From Platanthera guangdongensis (taxonomy: Eukaryota > Streptophyta > Magnoliopsida > Asparagales > Orchidaceae), in assembly GCA_039583875.1 (NCBI GenBank), contig CM077163.1, forward strand, positions 236,894,646 through 236,958,645: a stretch of DNA of 64,000 nucleotides. The letters are read 5' to 3'. Positions 24,678-35,388 of the stretch are shown here, in pieces. The first letter of the stretch is position 1; every line of letters starts with the position of its first letter. The notes below the pieces were generated by a model that saw only the letters and a list, made by a program, of their open reading frames with translations, had not been told where the DNA came from and did no database searches. A program made the translations under genes and the position numbers.

Positions 24678-24685
24678 TATAAATA
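24678..24685 (+). promoter_or_regulatory. TATA box of K 5' LTR
   Basis: TATAAATA in GTGCCTATAAATAGGACC, the conserved core promoter block of this LTR family. Confidence 0.75.
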
Positions 24686-25451
24686 GGACCCCCTGTCACA
24701 TCAACAATAAGGACGAATGAACAGTAAGTTGAGTGTGGGTTATTTGTTGCAGCCTCGGATTTTCTGTCCACACGGTTTGAGAAGGTTAACTGGTTTGTTG
24801 TTTGCAGGTTGTGCGGCTAGCACTGAGAAGCCAGGATTTTGGTTCTGACTGTGATCAGTGAAGCTTGTAGTTAACAATCGGTGGTTTTGAAGCAGGTCGC
24901 ATTTGCGGCTAGTCAATCTTATCTCCTTTAGCAATTTCATTTCAATAACCTGTCCGCCGGTCTGGGCGGTCTGTCCTTCAGTTTGGCAGCGGCTCTTGTT
25001 CGCGGACTCTGGCAGCTAGGCAACCTCTGTGGTTAGGCGGCTTGTAGAGAGCGGGCAAGGTGTTCAATAGAATAACGGGTTTTTCGCGGTCTTCGCGGAC
25101 TCCGTAGATTAGTTCGGTGCAGCAGCGACTTGGTTACCTCAGCGGTCTCGGCGGACTCGGCAGTCTCAGCTTATGTCCGCCCGATTTCTTGTTTGTTGTT
25201 TTCTGCTTCTCTGCTTTACTTAGCAAAATCATGTCTCGCCATGTATGTCTTGCCCTGTAATGAAGATTGTTGTTAATAAAAGACTTTGTTGTTGTCTTAT
25301 ATTGCATCTGGTTTATTGAGCTCAGTTTACGGTTGGAGTGTTCCTACGTCTGGTTCCCGCTTTCCGCTTGATCAAGGTGTCAGCTTGATAGATCTGAAAG
25401 TTTTTACTTGGTATCAGAGCTAGCTCTTGACCATCTTAACAAAGTTTAACA

Positions 25452-25463
25452 TGATACCAGAGG
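25452..25463 (+). promoter_or_regulatory. Primer-binding site of K
   Basis: TGATACCAGAGG directly after the LTR, a diverged form of TGGTATCAGAGC. A second, better TGGTATCAGAGCTAGC lies about 40 bp upstream inside the LTR (about 25410-25425) and is repeated as GATATCAGAGCTACC near 29660. Confidence 0.6.
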
Positions 25464-25534
25464 GAACAGAGGCTAGAGCAGTGGATCACCGGTAGTTTGC
25501 TTTTATGAGTCTAAGTGAACCAGGGTTAAGTGCA

Positions 25535-27786
25535 ATGGAAGGTGATTTGGCAAGAGATCTTGGAATGAAGCTTCTTACATGGACTAACTTTAATAAGTGG
25601 AAGTCATGTATGGAAAGCTATCTTCTTTGCGAGGACCTTTGGGAGGTGATTTGCGGAGCAGAAGGCAAGAGGTTACTGCTGTTACTGGCAATGTTGAAGA
25701 GATGAGAGCTTGGAAGAAGACAAACGTGAAAGCGAAGGTTGTTCTCAAGCTGGTGATCTCATCGGAGCTCTTGGACCACATCAACGGATGTCGGTCAGCT
25801 GCGGAGATTTGGACTTCCCTTGAAGAGTTGTTCAACTTGGAGGTGAAGTTGGCTACTGAGGATGGTCCGTCTACTTCATTTCAGCAAGAGAGGAGTGTTT
25901 CTCCTAGGCGTGATGGGAAGAGGAAGGAAGGACCAAGGTGCTTTAAATGCAAGTAGCCTAGTCACCTCGGGAAGGAGTGTAAGGTTGTCTTGCACTCTGT
26001 GAACGTTGCTCATGTTGGGTGTAAGGAGAAGAACTTGGTTGGGTTGTCAACAAGTTCTGATGCTGATCAGATGGAGACCAATTATAGTGCAGTTATCTGA
26101 TATGAAAGACTGGGACATGTGTGGATGGACTAGCTGAAAACAATAGTGGTGAGGAACCTTGTGAGAGGTTTTCCTAGATTGTCATCCTACGACGACGGCC
26201 AAGCTTGCGCGGGATGTCAACACGGTGAAGCTTATTGTTTTTCGTTTGATAAGGCGCAGTCCATATGCAAAACACCATTGGAGGTTATCCATGGTGATCT
26301 GGTGGGACCGACTATCATCGCCAGTCTTGGAGATAGCATGTACATGCTGATATTGGTTGATGACTATACGAGGTATACTTGGGTATACTTCATGAAGGAT
26401 AAGTCGAACATGTTCCGCTTGTTTGTGGAGTTCAAGAAGCTTGTGGAGGGCCAGCTTGGCCTGCGGATCAAGAAGTTGAGGACGGGCAATGGAGCTGAGT
26501 TCGGCTCAATCGTGTTCTCGAAATTTTGTAGGAAGCATGGGATCCAAAGGGAGCTTTCTCATGGACATACTTCACAACAAGGTGGTGTTGTAGATCGGAT
26601 GATCCGTCTTTTGACGGAGACCTGCAAGTGTTGGCTTCAGTACAAAGGCATTTCTAAGGCCTTTTTGGCAGAAGGGATGGCATGTGTGGCTCATGTCATC
26701 AATCAGATGCCTCTGAGTCTGTTCATCATAAAACTCTATTTGAGCTGATGTTCAGGGTGAAGCCCAGCGTGAAGCACCTTTGGGTGTTTGGTTCTACCTA
26801 CTATGTACACTCTTCAGAGGCTCTCAAGACGAAGCTAATCTTCATTAGGTATGATGAACAGAAAATGAGATGGAGGTATATGGATCCTACGACAAAGAGG
26901 TTCATTGTGTCGAGAGACGTTGTCTTTGATGATCTGACGTCGTATTGTGGTAGCTCATGTGTGGAGCTAGATGACAGCAGGTAAGAGGGTGGGCAGGAGG
27001 AGGTTATTGCTAAGGTTCAGATGGAGCTACCTGTGTCACCAGGAGCTCAAAGATGTTCTTGCTCCAGAGCAAAGACGTCTGGCTCAGGAAGCAGGGGGAG
27101 CATTGCTCCAGGTGCTTCTGATTCCAATAAGGAGGCTTCTAGTTCAGGAAGCAAGAGGAGCAATGTTCCAGGCTATTCTAGTTCAAGAGCGGAGGCTTCT
27201 GGTTCAGGAAGCAAGGGGAGCATTGCTCCAGGTGTTTTTGATTCCAGTGCGGTGGCTTCTTGTTCAGGAAGCAAGGGGAGCATTATTCAGGGTTTTCCCA
27301 GGAACGGAGCTGGTTCAGGAGCAGTGGAGGTGGTTAGCCATGATCAGGATCTTCGGAGGTCGAAGAGGATCATCAACCCACCAGCTCGATATAGTGAAGG
27401 GAACACGATAAGCTTGGTCTCATGTTTTCTTGCAGACCCTCAGATCGAGCGAGTACCTTCTAGCTATGATGACACCACTTGAGTCAAGGAGGTGGTTGAC
27501 GCCAAGGTTGAGGAGGTGACTACCCTCAGAGGAAACGAGGCTTGGGGCCTTGTGTCCAAGATCGTTGGTGATACTCCTGTGATTTATAAGTGGGGGTCGA
27601 AGTTGAAGAAAAAGGCAGAGGGAAGCATGGCTCCTTTTGGGAGATGCTGGAGGGATCCCTTATGGTCCAGGATATGCGGGACAAGGACTATATCTCGGAC
27701 ATTTTCTCGATGGCGCTAACGGAGGGACCGTGTGCAAGATTACGGGAACTGAGGGGTTGTTCACCACTTCTCACTTCAAGGGGGAG
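25535..27786 (+). pseudogene. K gag-integrase remnant without protease or RT
   Basis: Gag starts at the ATG near 25535 (MEGDLARDLGMKLL). It frameshifts near 25665, is internally shortened at about 25833 (LFNLEVKLATED), and keeps a damaged knuckle (CFKCK then a stop). At about 25996 the knuckle tail (CKVVLHSVN) joins directly to the pre-integrase region, so protease is absent as in D. Integrase has HGDLVGP, but the second motif is RTGNGAEF (Asp to Gly) and the Glu motif is QQGGVVDR. From 27021 a ~57-bp unit (GGTTCAGGAAGCAAGGGGAGC) repeats about five times, giving a Ser/Gly-rich linker. The pol tail jumps at about 27615 from the RT N-terminus (VIYKWGSKLKKK) to the RNase H end (SDIFSMALTE). Confidence 0.84.
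27040..27310 (+). repeat. ~57-60-bp tandem repeat in K IN-RT linker
   Basis: About five units containing TTCAGGAAGCA(A/G)GGGGAGC followed by ATTGCTCCAGGTG-TCT. They stay open in more than one frame. D has a shorter version at about 19490-19620 (minus strand) and C1 has one unit near 5600. Copy number therefore differs between family members. Confidence 0.75.
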
Positions 27787-29700
27787 TGTTGAAAATGGTG
27801 AAGTGAAAGTGGGTGATTGGGCGACCTGTCTGCGCTGTCTATACGGATAGGACGGGCGGTTAGCCAGGTCGGCAGAGTTATTGCAGTCAGCTTGTTCCTT
27901 GGCGGCCTGGGCGGTTTGTTCGCGCGGTCTGTGCGGACAGAGATGGCGGCCAGCCAGGTCGGCTTATGCTCGGCAAGCAGATTGTTCCCAGAAGATAACC
28001 AGCCAGATTACTTCTCTATTCGCGGAGTCCGGCAAGATGCGGACTGGACTGGAGCTCGGCAGACCGGCATGGCAGATGCCTTGGTCTTGCTCTGGTGGCG
28101 CGGCAGGTTGTAACCGTGGAGTTCGCCGGTTAGAGCGCACTAGACTGGAGCTCAACAGACAGGTATGACAAATGTCTTGGTCTAGATCTAGTAGTGCGGC
28201 TGGTGGTAGCCGCAGAGTTCGCTGATTAGAGCGGACTGAGCTGGAGCCCGGCAGACCGGTATGACAGATGCCTTGGTGTACCTCTGGTGGTGCGGCTGGA
28301 GGAAGTCGCAGGGTTCGCCCGTTAGAGCAGATAGGTGATGGAGTTCGTCGGGATTGGTGGACTGGTGCATGTGTCCTCCAATAAGTGCGGACTGACCCTT
28401 GTGGCCAGTGGTGTGGACTTGGTTGCTTCTGAACCAAGTCCATGTTGTCTTAGTCCGGGGAGATCACGCGGTTAATCGCGGACTGATTCTCAATCATCTA
28501 AGCTCGACATCAGTTGCCTTGTGGTTTGATTGCGAGCTTGGTGAGTGCGGACTGGAGCAGTGTCCGCTTGGGCGTGCAGACTGTATTCCTTGTCCGCCGA
28601 GTCCGGCAGTTGTTAGCTTGTGCCTTGGCTGCGGGCTCGGACTACACGGACTGGAGTTATGTCTGCAGGGCATGCGGACTGGAGCGGTGACCGCTGACAT
28701 GCAGACAGGTGGTATTGTCGCAGGGTTTGGTAGTGGTGGCTTGTCCCTGGCCTGGCCTTTGGTAACAAGGTGGATAAGGTTGCTATCCAGCCTTGGTGAT
28801 GCTGCTGGCGGACTGGTTATCATGCACAAGTCACAGCGGACTGGATGTGTATCTGTGGCTTACAGATACACTTGGTGTCTGCCGTGAGATGGGGTTGTTA
28901 TCTTATCGGCTAGGGCGGTGACCACACTCCTCATCGTGCCTATAAATAGGACCTCTGTCACATCAACAACAAGGACGTATAAACAGTAAGTTGAGCGTTG
29001 GTTAATTGTTACGGCTTTGAATTTTCTGTCTGCGCGGTTTGAGAAGGTTAATTGGTTTGCTGTTTGACTGTGAAGACACGATTCTGGTTCTGACTGCGGT
29101 CAAGGATCAGTGGAGCTTGCGGTTAACAATCAGCGGTTTTGCAGCAGGTCACATTTCCCGCTAGCCAGACTTCTCTCATTCAGCAATTCTAGTTCAATAA
29201 CCTATCCGACGGTGTGGACGGTGTGTTCTTCAGTTCGGCTGCGGCTTTTGTTCGCGGATTCTGGCAGCTAGGCAACCTCTACGATTAGGCGGCTTGCAGA
29301 GGCATACAAGATGTTCAGCAGAATAACGGGTTGTCTGCGGTCTTCGCGGACTCCGTAGATCAGTTCGGTGCAACAACGGCTTGGCGACCTCAGTAGTCTC
29401 GGCGGACTCATCGGTCTCAACTTCTGTCCGCCCGGTTTCTTGTTTGTTGTTTTCTGCTTCTCTGCTTTACTTGGCAAAATCATGTCTCGCCATGTATGTT
29501 TTGTCCTGTAATGAAGATTATTATTAATACAAGACTTTGTTGTTGCCTTCTATTGCATCTGGTTTATTGAGCTCAGTTTACGGTTGGAGTGTTTCTGCGC
29601 CTGGTTTTCGCTTTCCGCTTGATCAAGGTGTCAGCATGATAGCTCTGAAAGTTTTTATTTGATATCAGAGCTACCTCTTGACCATCTTGAGAAATTTTAA
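27787..29700 (+). repeat. 3' LTR of K (1914 bp)
   Basis: Direct copy of 23525-25451. It repeats the 96-bp array (units at about 28075, 28171 and 28267) and the TATA box (28941-28948). It ends GAGAAATTTTAA against D LTR sequence, without the terminal CA. Confidence 0.88.
28941..28948 (+). promoter_or_regulatory. TATA box of K 3' LTR
   Basis: TATAAATA at the equivalent position of the 3' LTR. Confidence 0.7.
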
Positions 29701-30253
29701 TAGTCCGCTCGCGCCTGCGGATAGCACTCCAGTCCGCATACCCCTAGTTCACAACCAAGCAGACAATGTTAACTGCTGCCAAACTCGGCGGACAGAAATA
29801 TCAGTACGCGTGACCTCCCGAACTGAGCCATCCCGCACAATCTGGCGAACTCCAGCGCCACTCCGCTCTAACCGGCGAACTTCGCGGTTTCCACTAACCG
29901 CACCACCAAGGGTAGACCAAGGCACACGCCATGTCGATCTACCGAGCTCTGGTCCAGTCCGCAACCCGGACTCCGCGAACTTCAACCGAGTCTGCACCTC
30001 ACCAGTCATGGCAAGCTTCGCGGATAACAATCCTATCCGCCCGGTTAATTTTTGGGAACCAACAGTCGGCTGAACACAACCCAACCTGACAAGCCGCCTC
30101 CTCTGTCCGCACAGGCAGCGTGAACAGACCGCTCAGGCCACCAGAGTAAATGCCAATTGCAGCACCATTGACAACTTGGCAAGTCGCCAGTCCGGTCCGC
30201 ACAGGCCGCGCGGACAGGTCGCTCAGTCCACTTTCACTTCATGATTTTCAACA
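29701..30253 (-). repeat. 5' LTR of D, third piece (LTR 5' start)
   Basis: Matches the 3' LTR of D from about 15777 to 16329 and ends TCATGATTTTCAACA at the D boundary. Its first ~37 bases repeat the end of the second piece before K. Confidence 0.82.
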
Positions 30254-30395
30254 TGAACGGTACGCTACTGACCTGTTTAAGAAATTCAAAATGGATAGAT
30301 GTAACCCCTCTTTAACCCCCACGATCATTGGAAATACATTAAGCAAAAACAAAGAAGATGACGACACTGATGATGATAAAGATATCTCAGCGCAC
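30254..30395 (+). pseudogene. B1 RT continuation
   Basis: Resumes the RT interrupted at 14881 (GGTACGCTACTGACCTGTTTAAG matches 40897 in B3) and includes RCNPSLTPTIIGN. It ends near 30395, where D2 sequence begins. Confidence 0.8.
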
Positions 30396-30406
30396 ATGTG
30401 ATTTAT

Positions 30407-30786
30407 TTTCAGGAAGAAAATTGAGTGGTTGTCATCAACTCATTTTCCAAGAACTGCAGTCGTGCTACATTTTTCTTGTTAAATAATCCATCAAGGGAAG
30501 TCCAAATCTCAGCAGCAGATGAACATCCGAGGATATGGTCAAAGAGCTCCGGTGAGATAGCCCGCTTTAGAGTAAACTCAGCATTTGCATTCGTTTTCCT
30601 CCAAGCTCTCACCTCTTCAGCAGACCCAGTTGCAGTAGTAACCTCTGCTATGTTGTCTACACACACCACTTCCCACAAATCCTCTCCAAGAAGATAGCTT
30701 TCCATGCACGACCTCCACTCCTTAAAGTTGGTCGGCGTTAAAAGTTCAATACTCAGACCTCTTGCAAACCCACTATCCATTGCACT
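30407..30786 (-). pseudogene. D2 gag N-terminal fragment
   Basis: Minus-strand frame from the ATG at about 30778-30780 (MDSGFARGLSIELLTPTNFKEW), homologous to gag of D (21493) and C1 (3270). It is open for about 123 codons to FLENELMTTTQ. The left end is truncated at about 30407 against B1 sequence, after a ~20-bp deletion relative to D. Remaining gag and all pol are absent. Confidence 0.8.
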
Positions 30787-30865
30787 ATCACTGATTTAAC
30801 AAATTTCCAGAGAAGTGCAAACTTGGTGCTGATCACTGCTCAAGCATCTGTGCCCTCTAATATCA

Positions 30866-32273
30866 TGTTGAAATTTTACGAGACGATCAAGGTCATAGCT
30901 CTGATACCAAGTAAAACTTCCAAAGCTATCAAGATGACAGCTTGATGAAGTGGAAAGCGGAAACCAGGCGTAGGAACACTCCAACCACAACCAAACTCAA
31001 TAAATCAGATGTAAGGAAAGTAACAAGCAGGTCATGTATCAACAACCTTCTTTACAGCAAGAGGTATACATGATGAGACATGATTTCGCCAAGTACAAAT
31101 ATGGAAGCAGAGAACAACAAAAAATAGAAGTCGGGCGGATAGAGGCCGAGACCGCCGCCCTTGCTGAACTGAATAGCGAAGTCCGTCGAGACCGCGAGGT
31201 CGCGCAGACTACCCGTTATTCGAGCCAAAGAAGAGCTGTCTGCAAACTGCAAGCTGCCTGACCACTGAGGTTGCCTAGCCATCAGTTAGACCGAGAACAA
31301 GCCGCTGCCGAACTGAAGAACAAACCGCTCAGACCACTCAGAACGGTTGACAGGTTATTGAACTAGAAAAGCTGAACGAGAGAAGACCGGCTGGCCGCAA
31401 CTACGACATGCTGCTAACTGTTGATTGTAAACCGCAATCTTCACCGATCCTTGACCGCAGTCAGCACCAAAGTCTTGGCTCCTCAGTGCTAGCTGCACAA
31501 CCTGCAAACAGCAAACCAGTTAACCTTCTCAAACCGCGTGGATAGAAAATCTGAGGCTGCACCAATTAACCCACACTCAACTTACTGTTCATTCAATTTT
31601 TTATGTTGTCACAGGGGGGTCCTATTAATAGGCACGGAGAGGAGTGTGGTCACCGCCCTAGTGGATAGAAACACCACCCTAGCCCGCAACTAGTATGAAG
31701 CAGTCCACCCAATCCGCATGAAAAAGGCCGGACACCAACCTATCCGCCTGTCTTTAAGGAAGGCCGGATAGAAACCAGTCCGCCTACCTGCGGACACCGC
31801 ACCAGTCCGCAACGACAATGTCCACGACCAAAGGCATAAACCGCCTGGTCAACAAGCGGACATTGTGGACTCCATGATCAACCTGAACTTGTCACAGATC
31901 GTGACCAAGTCCCCAACCAGTGAACCTATGGCGCGAGCTTTACGGACACGAACATCAGTCCACTCAGTCCGCTAGATCCAATCCAGTTCGCCTAACTGCG
32001 AACTCCGCGGTTACCTCCTAACCGCACCACCAGAGATCAAGGGCACAAGCCAATGCTGATCTCGCGAGCTCCAAGAACAGTCCGCATAGAGTGAACTCTG
32101 TGGACTCCATACCAGTCCGCCTAAACCGCAGATAATCAACCTATCCGCATGACTACCTTCAAGGACAAACCAACCAGGCCGCAAATACAGACCGCTCAGG
32201 CCGCACCACCAGTCCGCCCAGGCCGCGCGATCTATCTGATCAACCCCCCACTTTCACTTCAATAATTTCAACA
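30866..32273 (-). repeat. 5' LTR of truncated element D2
   Basis: TGTTGAAATTTTACGAG on the left and CTTCAATAATTTCAACA on the right. The reversed, decayed PBS CTCTAATATCA precedes it at 30855-30865. Same AGTCCGC-rich family as D. The TATA equivalent near 31625 has become TATTAATA. The right edge abuts the first base of the B2 LTR, and no target duplication is visible. Confidence 0.8.
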
Positions 32274-32674
32274 CGTCTTTCCCCCTTTCAACGATGCTTT
32301 CAAACCACTCACTAGTTTTTGATCCGCTTTCCAGAGCGGCAGAGCCCCTGCGGCTCTGCAAGTTCACTGCCCGCTCCCGCTTGAAGTAAAGGAACATAAT
32401 CTCATATGCACTGATCAAAATAGAGAAGGAGAGGATCGAGGAAGAGAAAGATGGGAGGCGAAATTCGTTTCACTCATTCACATCATTAGATGGATACAAA
32501 GCATTCCTACTTATAGCCAAATACATCATAAATGCTAAACCATTACGTAATTGTGCAGATAGCAGGCGACGGTCAATTTCCTGGTCCGTTAATTAGATAG
32601 AGGTGATGAACTATTTCATGAACCATTAATTATGAGTAGGTATATCATTGTTGGCGATGCTTTGATTTTCAACA
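32274..32674 (-). repeat. 401-bp LTR of chimeric copy B2
   Basis: Equivalent to 37847-38247 at the same length. In minus orientation it starts TGTTGAAAATCAAAGCATCG, directly preceded by the purine tract GAGAAGGGT, and ends GGGGGAAAGACG. A reversed TATA-like CTACTTATAG lies near 32508, and a perfect GCAGAG...CTCTGC hairpin near 32341-32361. Confidence 0.78.
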
Positions 32675-32922
32675 ACCCTTCTCAATTAAGCTGGTGTCGT
32701 CAATGATGTTGAGAGTAGATCTTAAACCAAGGAAGCGACCTCTAATTTGCAACAGTTTGGTAAGAATATCTGTGATTTGAATCTGATGTAGGGCAAAAGG
32801 AAATGACGATTTCCTTGCTTTCAACTTTGTTTCTAACAAAGAGGCACCATAACATTGTGTTTGCTTTTATTGTGGAAGACAAAGTTCTTTGAGAGAGTGA
32901 TAGACGACATATTGTTGTTGTA
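32675..32922 (-). pseudogene. B2 antisense RNase H tail
   Basis: On the minus strand this reads MSSITLSKNFVFHNKSKH (the RNase H motif around the last catalytic region), then frameshifts to ITDILTKLLQIRGRFLGLRS, the classic copia pol end, and stops next to the LTR purine tract. It is therefore the true 3' end of a minus-strand element. At about 32922 it joins head to head with the sense gag knuckle. Confidence 0.82.
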
Positions 32923-35388
32923 GATTGTACCCTCTGCTGCAAACGATGTCGCAAACCTACTCATTCTGACAAGGATTGCTGGTCCAAGCCACGGGAAGCT
33001 GCCAAATTCATTGAAGATACCTACAAAGAATTCATGTTCTTCACCAGCAATTCTTCTCAGCACAAGAGATCTGATATTTGGTTCATGTATTCTGGCTGCA
33101 ACAGCCTCATGACCTACAATCGGGCAGCTTTTGTCTCCCTCAATAAAGAAATCAAGTCTGAAGTCTTTCTTGGTGACGACCATGCTCGCTCCATAGAAGG
33201 CACTGCCACAATTGCCTTCCAGACACCCTTAGGAGAAGCAAAACACATACATGAAGTTCACCATGTTCCCAACATTGCTTAGTACCTTCTCAGTATCAGC
33301 CAACTCACACGAAAGTGTTACTTGTTCTCTGTGAACATGATCTTAGCTTCATTGTCAAAACATCTACTAAAAAATAATTCTGACAACTCCCATCACTCGA
33401 AATCGAGTGTACTCTGTCTCTCTACCCTCTTCCTCAATTACTTTTTTCTTGCACCACCTCTCCTTATTCCTCTACTACCCTGTGATACCTGCGTTTTGGC
33501 CACCTCAACTACCCATCTCTGCAGTTTCTCAAAAACACCTAAAGGTTCAAGGGCTACCTAACCTACATTTTACGAAGGCCATATTTGCTGGATGTGAAGC
33601 CGAAAAATCTCATCGACATACCATTCCCACCTCTTCTACCTGGAGAAGCACAAAAGCTCTTCAACTCCTCCATTTTGATCTCCGGGGACCGGCTACGGCT
33701 ACCACTGCCAGAGGTAAAAAAAATTTCTTCTCATTGTTGATGATCACACTCGTTTCATGTGGATCTTCTTTTTCGCCAACAAATCTGACACCTTCTCAAC
33801 CTTCCAAACTTTCAAAACCTTTATTGAAAAACAATTAGACAGAAACATTAAAGAAATATGTGCGACAGGGGAGGGGAATTTTGATCCCTAAACTTCAACT
33901 CCTTCTGTGACAAGCATGACATTTCACACCAGCTTACCACTCCTTACTCCCCCGAACAAAACAGTGTTGTTGAACGATGTAATCGCTCCATTCTTGAGAT
34001 GCCTAGATCTATGTTTTCCACCTCCAAACTTCCTAAATTGTTTTTGCAGAAGCCTGCTCCACTGCTGTATATCTCCTTAACAGGTGCCCTACGAGTGCCT
34101 TATCCCTTCTTACTCCATTTGAAATGCTTTACTCATGAAAACCATATGACTGTCATCTACGCGTGTTTGGTTGCATTGCCTACAGGAATATACACGCCAT
34201 AAATCACACAAAATTAGATGATAAATGTCAAACATGCATTTTCTTTGGTTGCAGTCAGAAATCCAAGGGTTATTGCCTCTATCACCCTCCTACCCAAAAA
34301 AAATCTTTGTATCATGTGATGTAAACTTTCATGAAGAAGCACACTGGAATTGGCCATCAGTTTCTGGGCTGTCATCACATCAGGAGGTGGTTGCTCTTGA
34401 TATCAATCATACTCGAGCCATCCAATCCATCCCATGTGATAATATAGCTCCTCATGAGCCTATTTCTTTATTCGAGTTATCCGAGTCTGAGCTCATTTCT
34501 TCATCAGAGTAATCTGACTTTGAGACTATTCCTTCACCAGGCTCAGACTTCAGCCCATCTTCATCCTCGCCAATCCACAAAACCAAAAGCATTACAATAA
34601 TATATGAAAGCTACAATCTTTCTCTCTTTGCAGGTTCCCCAGAGACATTTCAGGAAGCAGCATCCCAAGATATATGGAAAAGAGTAATGGATAAGGAAAT
34701 ACTTACAATTAACAATAATAACACTTGAAGCCATGTTCCCAAACTTGCATGACAGGACATTATTGGGCTCAAATGGGTTTATAAGACCAAAACTGATGAG
34801 GATGGCAAAACAGTAAAATCCAAATCCCGACTCGTCGCAAAAGGTTATTCTCAAGTTCCTGGATGCAATTTTGATGAAACTTACGCTCCAGTGGCACGAA
34901 TGGACACTAGTGATTTTGTTCTAGCTTATGCCGTACAATATCAACTGCCCATCTTTTAACTAGATGCTCAATCTGCCTTTCTTAATGGCTCCATCGAAGA
35001 CGATGTCTACGTTCATCAATCTCAGGCTATGACACAAATCATAAAGACATGACCTACAAGCTCCACAAAGCTTTATATGTACTTAAGCAGGTGTCACGGG
35101 CTTGGAACGCCAACATTGACTCATATCTCGGATGACTGATCTTGGTAGTCTAAAGTTTTTCCCGGGTCTGCAAATCAAGCATAGCCCTGTGCAGATTTTC
35201 ATCTCCCAGAAACGATGCACTACTGACCTGAATAAGAAATTCAGGATGGACAGATGTAACCCCTCTTTAACCCCCACGATCATTGGAAATAAATTTAGCA
35301 AAAACAAAGAAGATGACGACAGTGATGATGAAGAATATTGAAGCCTTGTTGGGTCTCTCCTATATCTCACCAACACTCGCCCTGACAT
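32923..35388 (+). pseudogene. Chimeric copia copy B2: gag knuckle, PR, IN, RT, start of RNase H
   Basis: Sense part of B2. Knuckle CCKRCRKPTHSDKDC; protease IWFMYSGCNSLMT (DSG changed to YSG); integrase LHFDLRG, damaged second motif (VRQGRGI by frameshift) and QNSVVERC; RT with KTYAPVARMDT-like sequence. Around 35130 about 160 bp present in B3 are missing, and the YVDD box goes with them. It ends in early RNase H (LTNTRPDI) at about 35388, where non-element sequence begins. Confidence 0.8.

Larger units (their letters stand above)
23525..25451 (+). repeat. 5' LTR of K (1927 bp)
   Basis: TGTTGAAAATGGTGAAGTG at the start and AAAGTTTAACA at the end. Same family as the C1 and D LTRs but longer, partly because of a 96-bp tandem repeat. 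TATA box at 24678-24685. Confidence 0.9.
23525..29700 (+). mobile_element. Element K: internally deleted two-LTR copia element inside the D LTR
   Basis: Direct LTRs 23525-25451 and 27787-29700, PBS-like TGATACCAGAGG after the first and CAAGGGGGAG before the second. Only 2.3 kb of internal sequence remains: gag part, integrase, Ser/Gly-rich linker and a fused RT/RNase H stub. It shares the protease and RT-RNase H deletions of D. The 3' LTR ends TTTTAA, lacking the final CA, and the flanks show a ~37-bp duplication rather than a clean 5-bp one. Confidence 0.86.
14882..30253 (-). mobile_element. Element D: copia element inserted in B1 and split by three later insertions
   Basis: Minus-strand element whose 3' LTR is at 14882-16329 and 5' LTR at 21571-30253 (in three pieces). 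The flanks are GGAAC (14877-14881) and TGAAC (30254-30258), a 4/5 target-site match, and B1 RT continues across. It is interrupted by solo LTR S (16509-19127), foldback J (22426-23434) and element K (23525-29700). Gag and part of integrase remain. Protease and most of RT-RNase H are deleted at the same places as in K, so D belonged to a non-autonomous branch of the C1 family. Confidence 0.85.

Noticed and set aside
24201..28887. Frames of 95-162 codons in 23496-24671 and 27817-28887
   Set aside because: They coincide with the two K LTRs and mirror each other; not genes.
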